Source: Brachionus koreanus (lineage: Eukaryota; Rotifera; Eurotatoria; Ploima; Brachionidae). From it: 64,000 nucleotides of DNA. How positions within the stretch are numbered: the first letter of the stretch is position 1; each line of letters begins with the position of its first letter. The stretch is taken from contig PJRA01000220.1 of assembly GCA_016987375.1 (NCBI GenBank), positions 422,694-486,693 on the forward strand. The letters are read 5' to 3'. Position numbers and translations under genes: made by a program. Positions 36,301 to 47,332 of the stretch are shown piece after piece. The notes below the pieces were generated by a model that worked only from the letters and a program-made list of their open reading frames with translations, searched no databases and was not told where the DNA came from.

Positions 36301-39300
36301 CGACACGGCCACTGTAGACAGCTGTGACACATTGGCAAGCGAGCAGACGCTGAGCTCGATTTTGACCGATAGCCATTTCGGCCGCACGGACGAGACTGTA
36401 AAGGCCGAAATGGAGACCAGTGTGGACGAGGGCATCGGTGGAAGCAATGGATCGTTGTCGGCCACTTTAGCGCCCAGAGTGAACAGCGATATGAATTGGT
36501 TGGAGTTTAGGATGCGGCCTTCGGCCGATTTGGATCAAATAAAGGACGAGAGTGAAGAAGAGGCTGGACGATGCGACGACCACGATTTGGACGTGCACGT
36601 CGACGACAATGAAATAAACAATATAGACGATTTTTCGGATGATTTAGACGAGAAGAATGCGCATGTGTACAACGATGTGAACATGGCCGTCGAGTTCATG
36701 CCCGATGAAGATGATTTGAATAAGAAAATGGACCAAAATGAGTATTCATCTGCTATGGACAAGGACCAGATTGGCTTTGAGCTGGAGAATTTTCCTAAAT
36801 ATTCTGAGCTGGATTTGGATGGCAGAAATTCCAATGATTCAATGCACAATGGCAGATACATTAAGTCCGAGATGAACGAAAACAAAGATATCGGATCAAA
36901 GAGTAAGTTTTTTGTTTGGAATTTTTTTTTTATTTCTTTTATTTAAAATTAAATTAAATTTAAAAAAAAAAATTCATGAATAAAAAAATGCATCTACTGC
37001 CCAGAAACCAATTCTTATTTAGAAACTTGAAAGAACTCTTAGGAATTCATAAATTTTTTAAGCTTAGTTTATGTTTAGTATTGTTTATTTGCATTTAAAT
37101 TCTGTTCACTCATTTAATTCTAATAGAATCATTCTATATGATATACTTAAAAAGAAAAAAACTTAAAATTATTCTAAAAAGTCTTAATGGAATTAAAAGA
37201 AAAAGGCATATCTGAATAAATGTTGAAATGAATGAAAATTTTTAAGATCCGTCGAATTTCTTGTTTTTCTTACATGTTTTTATTTACATCATCCTGGATT
37301 CTCTAAGCTTCTTGATAGATCCTATGAAATCCTGATTGCCCCAAGGAAAATTTAGGAATATCTTTTTTAGGATCCTATACCGTCCTTGATCAAGATTTGA
37401 CATAGGAAATTCCCGTTAAAATCCTTCGACTTCTGGGTAAACAGAGTTTTCACATTTTTAATCTTGAGTTCTAACATCTCCAACATTTACTTAGTAAATA
37501 CATATATGTAGTAAATAAAACTTAGCATTTATTTAGTATTTTAGTATTACGACTAATATGAAAGAATAAATATATATATGCATCAATTAGCTGTATTTTT
37601 CTAATGCAATTTTAGGCTTATTAAACCTTAATCACTAAGTCTATAACAAAATAAATTTTACATAGAGTCTGTTATTAATTTAATTAACTTTATTAAATAA
37701 AGATCAGTAAAAAGGCTAGAAAAAAAAATTTAAGCTAAATTAATCACTCATAAACCGTGTTACTCTTTATATGGACTTGGCTGTAAACCAAAATCAGCAT
37801 GTCCTAATCTAGTCAGCTTTCTCTATAAACAGTTTTGTCAATCACTTTTTCGATATCATCTGGATTTGGTCTATATAAGTGAAAATAAGCTAAATGAACT
37901 AGACATAAGACAAAATTTATTAATTAAAAGAGTACTAGGAATCAATAAATTTTCCGAATCAGACCTTTGTTAGAAACCTTACAGTTAGAGATGATTGAAC
38001 AACTATACACAAAACACAAGATATTCTTTTTAAAGCTTAGTAAAGTTTTTAAAGCAAGTAAAGAATAGCTCAGTATGCTTGAATATCTTGACCTTCCTTC
38101 GCGGAAATTATGAAAAGTTTGATCAGAAAAATACCTCCTTTTGCAAACAACTTAATAATGTGGAGAAAAAGACTTATATTGATGTTTTATCATGAACGAA
38201 CTACCTTGTATATTCTTGAATTAAATCACTTATTCTATCTTGTTCAATATCTAGCGAATTTTCATTAGATGTCTATAATTTAGATTATTATGATATTGAA
38301 AGTTAATTAATAAAAAAAAAATAAATTGAATTAAGATATCCACTTTGTTAAAAAAAATTTGAATAGAAAATTTTTTCTCGCTCTTCATTGCTTAAAAATT
38401 GATGAATTTTATTTATATGTTATAAATTGAAAAGAATTATTGATTTAAGTGTTACTTGAAAAAATTTAACATCAGGTAAATTAAGTTACAACATGCGGGT
38501 CTACCGAAATCGGTCACTAATGCAATAGACCATAATTCTTACCATAAATTAAACCAAGTCAAAAATTAAAAATACAACTAAGTTTAATAATGTTAATAAT
38601 AGTAATAATAAGCTACAGCAATGCCATAAGTACCTTGCTATGGTAACTGTCTGGTTTTAGCAAATGCTAATAACAAGATTTTTTTAAACCCTAGTTGATC
38701 ATTTTATCATTGATGTATGATGATTGTATCAGACAATTTTTGATGCATGGCTTGAATTTCTTAAGCTCTTTTGCACAAAATTATTTTTTCTTTCGGTAAA
38801 GAATGAAGTTTTGTCAAATTTGGTAAATATTTTCACGGGTCACACAATATTTTTCTAAAAGCTAAGAACAATTTCTGGAATTGAAAAATTATTTTTTCTT
38901 TAATTTTTATTATGAATTACTTTTTATTTTTCGCAAAAATTTTAACAAAAAAATGCCACTAAGATTTTTTAAAATTTTATTTTAATTAATAAAAAATAAA
39001 AAGTCTATTATTTTAGTTCTTGATATCAAAATGGACAAAAGAATAAGTCTAGATGAATTAAAGAATCACATAGACAAATATATTAAAATTGGTGGGGAAA
39101 ATTTTCGCATTTTTCGAATATGTCAAGACGATTCGGAAAGTGAGCTCATTAGCAATGACAATCAATTTTTATACAATGGTGCAAACAGTAAGTTCTTAGT
39201 AAAACTTGGTTCAGCATTGAAATACGGCGAGTATCTATCGCCAATTTACAAACTCAACCGGGGTACAAAAAATTCCAAAGTAATATAATAAATTTTTTAT

Positions 39301-40170
39301 AGTGTTGAATTTTAAGATTTTTTTAAAAAATTAAAAACTTAAAAAAAAAGCTTTTATTGGAAAATAAATTTATCATTTTGTTCAGCACTCAAAAAAAAAA
39401 TTTTTTTAATTTGCTTGATTTTTTTTTGATACAAGGGCTCGTTTACTTTTCTTTGTGATTTTGTTTTTTACAGTGGGCTGAGTATTTCGCATCACAAAGA
39501 ACTTCTTGGTGACGATCTAAAAGATTTGTGCGACATTCAAGTGCCAATGGAGCAAATTCGCTTGCGCAGAAAGAATGTCAAGCGTCCGGGCAATATTTTT
39601 CTTAATAACGAAATAATTGGTTCCGATGTGTTCATCAATTCAAACAGTGATCTTTGTGTCGAAATACTCGATGAGCCAGAGAGAAAAACCTCCAAATTGC
39701 AGACAAGTATCTATATAAGACACTGGATGCCAGACTTGTATGAAATTGGTGAGCTTGAAGAAATAATCATAGACGATAACTCAATTGACTCGTTGATAAG
39801 TCAAATTTCCAAAAGATCTGGTATTCAGAAGCAAAACATTGAAGTTCTCAAGTGTTTACGCGATTTTCCTTTTAAAATGCCTATTTTGGACATACAGCGA
39901 AACCAGTCGTGGAAAGAAGACTCGTATCAGTGGATAGAAAAGCTTGATGATGGCGTGTGCTTCTATTATCGTGACAAGACTTTACGTTTAGGCGAGCTGA
40001 GTGCCGAGAAAAAAATGGAAATAGAAAAAGAAGATAATTTAATGTAAAATTTTGAATTTTTGAAAAAAATTTTTTTTCTAAATTTTGCAATTAGAAGTCG
40101 ACCAGTACCAACAACATATTCGTTTGGCAAAAAAGAAATTGGAATTCGCATACATGTTGAAAATTCGTAA
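30304..40170 (+). CDS. USP47: Ubiquitin-specific protease 47
   Basis: Cysteine deubiquitinase; in animals USP47 acts in base-excision repair, adhesion and growth signalling. Exons: 30304-30953, 31868-32162, 34841-36902, 39017-39279, 39436-40043 and 40095-40170. All junctions keep frame and give 1317 residues (human 1375). Catalytic Cys196 lies in [20 protein letters not shown], split from the rest by intron 1. Exon 2 carries [20 protein letters not shown]. Exon 3 has a Cys pair (YCEKCQQKC), [13 protein letters not shown], catalytic His about 450 in [11 protein letters not shown] and Asp about 468 in YNFNDEK. Then comes the long acidic, disordered region and the ubiquitin-like C-terminal domains ([28 protein letters not shown]). 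Exon 5 is taken from the acceptor ATACAAG because this restores the family stretch [13 protein letters not shown]; a later acceptor would break phase. Introns 2 and 3 hold LINE pieces. Confidence 0.95.
31155..31632. repeat. Long inverted repeat in USP47 intron 1
   Basis: The left arm, about 31155-31308, and the right arm, about 31515-31632, are reverse complements, including GCAAGGATTCTA / TAGAATCCTTGC and TAGTAATATTAATTTAACAA. They are nearly identical except for about 20-30 extra bases in the left arm. The loop is about 200 bp. It is likely a palindromic MITE or a recent inverted duplication, and could form a large hairpin in the transcript. Confidence 0.85.
31360..31490. repeat. Dispersed repeat, copy also at 33341-33480
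   Basis: Both copies contain ATTCTTCCTTTTTN then GATAAATTAAAATTTACT, in the same order, with a weaker match after that. This copy is the loop of the inverted repeat in intron 1; the second is in intron 2. Confidence 0.6.
32163..33537. other. USP47 intron 2, proximal part
   Basis: AT-rich intron. Around 33019-33279 the + strand stays open for about 84 codons ([19 protein letters not shown]) with no ATG and no family I recognise; it may be a decayed transposon segment. Confidence 0.35.
33538..34235 (+). pseudogene. 5'-truncated LINE fragment in USP47 intron 2
   Basis: 33538-33908 is open and encodes the region after a reverse transcriptase ([19 protein letters not shown], then [20 protein letters not shown]). 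The rest of ORF2 is missing. It is followed by more non-coding-like sequence to about 34235. A closely similar copy lies at 37755-38310 in the next large intron, in the same orientation. Confidence 0.75.
36903..37754. other. USP47 intron 3, proximal part
   Basis: AT-rich intron; around 37240-37440 there is an irregular cluster of ATCCT-type words. No gene seen. Confidence 0.35.
37755..38310 (+). pseudogene. Second copy of the same truncated LINE fragment, USP47 intron 3
   Basis: 37755-38190 follows 33610-34000 closely (TTGGCTGTAAACCAAAATCN, then GTCAGCTTTCTCTATAAACA), with scattered substitutions, a short duplication near 38035-38060 and a small deletion that breaks the frame. Relative to this copy, the first lacks about 20 bases near 33965. 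The copies diverge after GATGTT. Confidence 0.75.
38311..39016. other. USP47 intron 3, distal part
   Basis: AT-rich intron up to the exon 4 acceptor. Nothing recognised. Confidence 0.35.
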
Positions 40171-43123
40171 AACGTTTTGTTTATTAAAAAAATAAAGAAA
40201 CTTTTTTTTGCGAAGAAAAAAATTTAATTTTTAGATTTTATAAAAGAGGCCGTCTTATTAATTTATTTGTGGATCAAGTTTTTAACAGACTAATTAAATA
40301 AGCACAAAAAAAAAACTTGTTAAAATATGTAATATACTATTTTTAATTGATAAATAATTGTTTTATTTTTTCGTCTTTTAATCAAAATTACATTCAATTT
40401 AAACAAAAAATATTCAAAAAGTGAGATGTTTAAAATTATATTTTTTAAATAAATGGCAGTAAATTTTGCAATATTTTAATACTAAAAATATATGTGACAC
40501 TACTTACTAGTCATATTATTTATTTTGGCTAAATTATTCAAAACTATTTTTTTAAAATACTTTTTTGTTTACAATGGTTGTGCTGGAGAAAAAATCTTCG
40601 CCATGTTAAAAAATTCAAATTAAAGGACTTTTAATTCAAAAATTAGTTTAATAGCGCAAAATTTAACTCCCGAAAAATGTTATAAAAGTAATAGTCATAT
40701 TCTCTAATTGATTTTATTCTTTATAAAGTAGAATTTTAAAATTTTAAGATAATCAAAATCTTTGAATTGTTGAAGAGTTAAAAGCAATATAATAAAAATA
40801 AACTAAATTTTCATTTCGAAAGAAAGTCTATTACAACTAAAAAAACAATAATTTGATTATTTATATATTAAGATATATTTATAAAATACGAAGAATTTTA
40901 CAAGATGATGAGTATTTTTATATTGTCTTGCTATTTAAAATAATAAAGTTTTAGAAATAAAAAACTAGATAATTAAATGTCAACAATCGATTATTTTGAA
41001 TTTTTATTATTTAAAAATAAAATTTTTTATACATAGTTAAATTTAATAACATCATCAATTAATCTGTTTATTCTTTAGATCAAAATCTTTTAAAAAATAC
41101 TGATGGGTCAAAATAGAATGAGGCTTTACAGTTTATAAACATTTTAATTAAAAGATGCTCCGCTTGGATAAGGTAATAAATGCATAAAAATGATAAGAGA
41201 ATTAATTAAATAGAAAATGATCCATAAGCAAACTTTTTTTGAACTAAAAAACTGTGCAATTTAGTGCAAATTTTATCTAATGTTTTTTTACCGATGTGCA
41301 TTTTACAGAGATATGAAGAGTATTTGCAGAATTTAGAATTCTTTTCTACAAACTTGTATAACATTGTACTGTTTGCAGAACCATTTTTGCACAACTAGAA
41401 TAATTTTCATATAGTTTTTCCTTTTTGTAGTAAGATTTCACATTGCCAAAAGTCAAATCTATCTGCTAAAAAATCTCGAGATATTATAAAGGTATAAAAA
41501 ATGACATTAGACTCTTCCTGAAATAGAATGAGGCAAAGTTATTAATTAAAAAATCTTTAAAGATTTACGGTTTTTTGCCTCCTAGTTCGAAATTGAGAAA
41601 AGAAAACTTGAATAATAATTAACTAAAGTAAAAAAAAAAAACATAATTAACATTATTTATACAATTAATTTAGAACTGTTTCAAAAACTTGTCTTTAATT
41701 TCTCTAAATTTCTTTACTTTATTTATCTTTTTTTTTAACATCGCCTTAAAGGCGCTCATTGAAATAATAAAAAATAAATAAATTAGATAGATCGTATCTT
41801 TCTAAAAAATTTCACAAGTTAAATTTTAATGGTGATTGATCTTTTAATATTCGATAAAGTTAAAATTTGTTTTACTTAAAGAAATTAACTTTTCAAGTTG
41901 AGGGATTAGTCTTATTATATGTTAATATAACAGAATTGAATGCTCTTCAAAATTATTTGTCTAAATATTTGTTTATTTATTTCTAAAAAAAAATATTAAA
42001 TGAAAAATTTGAAATTTTATTACTGGGTTAGAAATTGGATATTAAATGACTCATTGAAATTTTTAAAAAACTACTTAAAAAATTCTCTAGATGAATCTGT
42101 TTGATCAAATTTTAAGAAGGCAATTCAGTGTGGAAAATATCCATCTTTGATCAACTGATATAGCCCAGATAATTCCTCTTCTGATTATTATCTTTTTTGA
42201 TGAACGCCAACCAGGATTTTGCTAACCAGGATCAATGCATTGTGAGCTGATTTTGCTCCAAAAGCCGTGAATGATAATCGAACTATTCAAAAATTAAAGT
42301 TTGAGAATTCTAAATTTTGAAAGCTTAAATAAAATTAAACAGTTATTGCTTTTTTTTTTAGAAAATTTTTTCTTCATATTCCGAAAAACATAATGTTTGT
42401 AATTAGAAACAAAATTTATGATGATATAGGGATAAAGGGATAATTGTTTAAAAGTTCTATGTGTATTGTACATTAAACAATTCATTCCTTGTAATTTTGT
42501 TTAACTTGCTGTTTAAAAAACTCAATTTTCTCTTGATCAAATTATAGTTTAACGAAAATAAAGAATGTCGGTTTTTTTACACAACCAATTATACAAAAAA
42601 AAAGTCAAAGCGCAAATTTTTCTAGTAAAAAAAAATTCAAATTTTGACTAGGAATTGAAAAAAATTATAAGACTAAACATCTTGTTAAAAATTTAAATTT
42701 AAATTTAAACTTAAATAGATTAGTCCAAATTTTAATTTTTTTCTTGTTTAATTACGCTTTAAATTCTCATCAATATCATTGACTATGATTTCACAATACT
42801 CTATTTTTGAAATAAAATCTTCCTGATTTACTATGTTGATTCAATGCTGACGCAGTCTAAAAGCTACCAGAACACACCAGCAAAAAATAGGGTGGACCAA
42901 AAAATAAATTTTCTGAATATTATGTTTCTCTAATTTTTAGAAAAATTTTAAACAAAACAAAGTTTAATAGAAAAAATCAAAAAATTGTTAAGGAAAGAAT
43001 ATGATGTTTAATATATTTTATTAGAACTAACTAAGAAAATAGAAAAGGATCATCTATTTAATAACAATAAAGTAGGTTATTCTAATATTAGATCATAAAC
43101 TAGTTATTGGATACTAGAATAAC
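40171..43123. other. Intergenic between USP47 and V-ATPase B
   Basis: 3 kb without a convincing gene. About 40737-40830 (TAATCAAAATCTTTGAATTG) recurs at 58712-58800 in a GLUT intron, so it is an old dispersed repeat. Around 42150-42190 the + strand can be read YSPDNSSSDYYLF, which resembles the mariner PYSPDLAPSDYHLF block, but the flanks do not continue the match. The rest is AT-rich. Confidence 0.45.
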
Positions 43124-43326
43124 GGCAAAATGAAAATAATTTTACATTTTTACATTTTCATATTTTTAGATTTTTTGTGCAGTTTTTAGGAAAATTAAAA
43201 AAACTCTCTCTAATTATTTGGTGTACAAAATAAAAATTAAAAGTTTTCATGTTGTTGTGTTGAAATATTGCACAAAAAATCTAAAAATATGAAAATGTAA
43301 AAATATAAAATTATTTTCATTTTGCC
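43124..43326. mobile_element. Complete GGCAAA-type MITE, family A
   Basis: 203-bp palindromic element. Ends GGCAAAATGAAAATAATTTT and its reverse complement; the inverted arms extend about 55-60 bp on each side. A perfect 8-bp target duplication, AGAATAAC, lies at 43116-43123 and 43327-43334. No coding capacity. The 8-bp duplication fits hAT, P or Merlin transposases; the termini do not decide which. Related copies: 20454-20595, 54511-54700 and 60067-60221. Confidence 0.92.
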
Positions 43327-43745
43327 AGAATAACTAATTAAATAATGACCTCATATTCTTTTTGACAAAATTTGATTTATTTAAAAAATAATATCTAGAT
43401 AGATATAGAAATTTCTTTATTTAACTTTGTTCACATTTCAAATAAAATTCTAATTAAAAATTGACTGCGGTTATTAGTTTATTGTAACTAAGAAAAAAAA
43501 TTAAAAAAAGTTTTTTTTAAAAATTTTTAATTTAATTTTTGTTTTTAAAAATAAATAAATTAATCAATTGATTTAATAAATAGTATCAAATAAACGGGTG
43601 ATTTATCGTGACTAAAAAGTTAAAACTAGAACATAAATGCAAACACAATTTGAAATGTCAATTTAACATTAATAAATTAGGACCGAAAATAAAGAGGAAT
43701 TTTTTTTTTTTAAAATGAAAAAAAATATGGGTTTGGTTGACTGAT

Positions 43746-45404
43746 TTATTGTTGAGCCGGTCTAGCACCAGCATTCATAGCTGCAGTAGTGGCAGCCGCA
43801 CGCGGATAAAACTCGGCCAACACACTCTGCGGGATTCTTTTGAGCATCTCTTTGGGAAAGATACGCAACAAGCTCCAGCCAATTTCTAGCGACTCAAAAA
43901 TTGTTCTGTTCTCATAATGACCTTTTAAAATAAAATTTAAAAAAAATAATTTTTTCCCCATTCATTCATACCTTGAGAAATAAAAGTTTTCTCAAACTTA
44001 TTCAAAAATTCCAAATAGAGTAAATCATCAGCTGACAAAGCTTCTTCTCCGACGACAGCCTTCATGGCTTGTACGTCTTTGCCAATGGCATAGTTTGCGT
44101 ACAATTGATTAGACACATCGGCATGGTCTTTTCTGGTCATGCCTTCACCAATGGCCGACTTCATCAATCTGGACAATGATGGCAGCACATTAATGGGTGG
44201 ATAAATTTGCCTATTGTGCAATTGTCTATCGACATAAATTTGTCCTTCGGTAATATAACCTGTCAAGTCCGGTATTGGATGTGTAATGTCATCATTAGGC
44301 ATAGTTAGAATTGGAATTTGTGTTATGGAACCATGTCTACCAGCGACACGACCAGCTCTTTCATAAATGGTCGACAAATCGGTGTACATATAGCCCGGGA
44401 AACCTCTTCTACCAGGCACTTCTTCTCTTGCAGCCGATACTTCTCTAAGTGCCTCGGCATACGAGCTCATGTCCGTCAAAATAACAAGCACGTGCTTTTC
44501 ACACTGATAAGCAATAAACTCAGCAGTGGTTAGCGCTATTCTTGGTGTGATTATTCTTTCAATAGTTGGATCGTTAGCCAAATTTAAGAATAAGCACACA
44601 TTTTCCATAGATCCGTTTTCTTCAAAGTCTTGTTTGAAAAATCTAGCTGTTTCCATATTGACACCCATTGCGGCAAATACAATCGCAAAATTGTCCGAAC
44701 TGTAGTCCATTACGTCTTTGTGTTGTTTGACAAGACCAGCTTGACGACAAATTTGAGCAGCTATTTCATTGTGTGGTAAGCCAGCAGCAGAAAAAATGGG
44801 AATCTTTTGTCCTCTAGCAATACTGTTCATAACATCAATAGAAGAAATGCCTGTTTGAATCATTTCTTCGGGATATTCTCGAGAGAATGGGTTAATAGGC
44901 TGACCTTGAATGTCCAAATAGTCCTCGGCTAGTACACTAGGGCCTTTGTCTATTGGCTTGCCAGACCCGTTGAACACACGACCCAACATGTCTTCGCTGA
45001 CTGGCACTTTCATTATATCAGCTGTGAATTCGCATGTTGTGTTTTTTGCATCGATGCCTGATGTGCCTTCAAACACTTGAACTACAGCCTTGGTTCCCGA
45101 TACTTCTAGTACTTGGCCACTGCGAACTGTGCCATCTGGCAGAGTAAGGCTCACAATTTCGGCAAATTTTGGAAATTTTACATTGTCTAATATGACTAAT
45201 GGTCCGTTTACTCCGACAACTGTTTTATATGCTAATTAAAATAGATAATTTTTAGAAAATTTAACTTTTTTTTTTTATTTTAAAGAGAAAATTAAAAAAA
45301 TTATTTTTACTTATTCTTGGCTGAGATATATAGTCTCTGACTACAGCTGCGGCATGTACAGAAGCAGCTGCGTGAGCATTGTTGATGCCTATTGTAGGTG
45401 CCAT
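43746..45404 (-). CDS. ATP6V1B: V-type proton ATPase subunit B
   Basis: Non-catalytic nucleotide-binding subunit of the V1 sector, alternating with subunit A in the hexamer that drives proton pumping across endomembranes. Exons 45404-45311, 45231-43972 and 43921-43746 join in frame to give 509 residues (human B2 511). The order is the family's: [20 protein letters not shown] at the first junction, [89 protein letters not shown] and, in the last exon, [20 protein letters not shown] with [20 protein letters not shown]. The C-terminus differs from vertebrate forms: about 17 residues rich in Ala, then RPAQQ. Start: [10 protein letters not shown], the only Met in exon 1. Very confident. Confidence 0.97.
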
Positions 45405-45497
45405 TTTTGATTAAGGTCTAAATGAAGAAAAAAATTTTATTTGAATAAAATTTTTAAAATCACTTGATCATCATAAGTTTAGAGAAATAATTGTGAT

Positions 45498-45519
45498 GAG
45501 AGAGAGAGAGAGAGAGAGT
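45498..45519. repeat. GA microsatellite upstream of V-ATPase B
   Basis: About eleven GA units, 95-115 bp upstream of the V-ATPase B start codon (CT-rich on the gene's strand). Compare the tract upstream of striatin. Confidence 0.75.
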
Positions 45520-47332
45520 GAACGAGTGAGACTAGTATGGCAAGAGCTAGTTTTTTAGCAAGATTATTTTTGAAAAAAAAATATATATATAGCACATATT
45601 GGATGCCTTGGATCCATTATGAATGTATGTCTAGATTTTGATTAAATAGCTTAATATAAAAGTTATATATTTTTTTTTAATTATTTTATCTAGTTTTTTT
45701 TATTTTGCATGCATTTGAAAGTTTATGATATTTCACTAATAAAATAAAAAAAGCTTGAATTATTTAACTTAATCATCATTTAAAATTATGTTATTTCTGG
45801 ATTTTATGTCGTTTTAAAGATGACAAATTTTATTTCTTAAATAATAAATGCAAAATTGGATTTTTTTTGCAAACAGACATGCTTTTTGAGTTTTTTTCAA
45901 TGGAAATCAAAAAATTGAAAAGTTTAATTTTTTTATTTAAAAAACCATTAAAATCTTAATTAAAAAAGATAATTTTTTATCATTTTTGGGAGCATATTAT
46001 TTGAAAAATATTACATTTAAGGATGAGTATATTTATAGAAAAAAAAGTTCTTCTTCGTGATCAATAAAATGCCGTCCTCTAATTGTTTTTGACTACAAAT
46101 TTCAATGCATCATTGAATATTTAAATCTTTCAAATTATGAGGAGCAACTTGTTTTTATTAAAATAATTAAAGAGTTAGATTTAATATAATTTGAGGGACA
46201 TTAAATTCTGGATATTTTTACAAAACTCTTTTATGTGAATGAGAATTCAAAAATTTTTAATGCACTTAAGACATAGATAAAGATCGAAGAGTTTTTAGAC
46301 CCCTATTTAAAAAATTGAAACTTAAATATTTTTTGATAGAAATAAAATTTTAAAAAATAGCATTTTGCTTTTAACTGTAAGGAAAATTTTATGAACTTTT
46401 TAGAAAAATATTTAATCTGTTTAGATAACTAAATTTGAAATTTTTATTTATAATTAGCCGGATTTTCTAGTGTTGATAATATTAAAAACCATTTATACAT
46501 TAAATTTAAAAAAAAAGATAAAAAACGATTCTTTTATTTGAATTTTATTATCGCTCAAAAGCCGGAGGGATTCTTCCACACATTTTTTTACTCTTTTTCA
46601 ATGAAAATAAAATTATTTTGTTTTAAAAATTAAATAATTTTTTAATAATTTTGATTTAAGATGAGATTGAAAACAATTATGAAAAATGATTAAATTTATT
46701 GAATACAAAACAAAGGAAGTAATAAAAGGGGTTCAAAAGACCCTTTCAGCGTTTGAGTGTTAAGTTTTTCGTTTCATAAACATTAATATTTCGTTTAGCA
46801 TAGATTATACTAAAAGTTTTTGACCATTTTATATAAATTTAAATTATAAGCTTTCATAATAAAGAATAAAAGAGCGGAATTACAGGTAAATTTTCAAGTA
46901 GATTAAATTTTATTTTGAATATATTATAATCTAGGATTTTAATATTTTTTTTTAATATTTTTTAAAACCTTTTTCAAATTTCAAAAAATATTTTGAAGTG
47001 AAGTAATTAGACTTGACTTTGACTATATTGCATTGACTTTAATGCATGTAGCCTCTCTTCCCAGATCTGCTGCTTATTATTATTAACTCTAGTAGGACCT
47101 GCCTACGTTTTTGAAAAAATTTAAACATTTTTTAAACCAAAATTTTCTTTAATAACTCTTTTTTACTGTCAATTAGAACCTCTTTTTGATGGTTCACTTT
47201 AAATGTGAAGAAACTTAAGAAAATAAATGGGACAGTTCATGTCCTAAGATAAAATTCTTGATATTTTTTATTTAATATTTACACAGTTAATAAAATATCT
47301 AAATTAATTTAAAAAAAAAATATTTTTTATTA
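45520..47332. other. Intergenic, repeat remnants
   Basis: AT-rich; holds the V-ATPase B promoter side and, at 46284-46440, a copy of the repeat that follows the mariner relic at 23888-24040. No gene seen. Confidence 0.45.
46284..46440. repeat. Dispersed repeat, second copy
   Basis: Contains TTTTTAGACC and CTTAAATATTTTTTGATAGA in the same order as 23888-24040. No transposase sequence adjoins this copy. Confidence 0.6.

Noticed and set aside
35398..36885. Several - strand frames of about 70-116 codons inside USP47 exon 3
   Set aside because: Antisense shadows of the USP47 coding sequence, which aligns to its family.
39474..40043. USP47 exon 5 starting after TTTTACAG at 39474
   Set aside because: It breaks phase with exon 4 and drops a conserved stretch; the acceptor ending at 39435 keeps phase and includes it.
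41206..41394. 62-codon frame on the - strand
   Set aside because: No family, no splice partners, and cysteine- and lysine-rich by chance in AT-rich DNA.
42095..42300. Possible second mariner transposase relic
   Set aside because: Only about 12 codons resemble the SPDLAPSDY block and the flanks do not continue the match.
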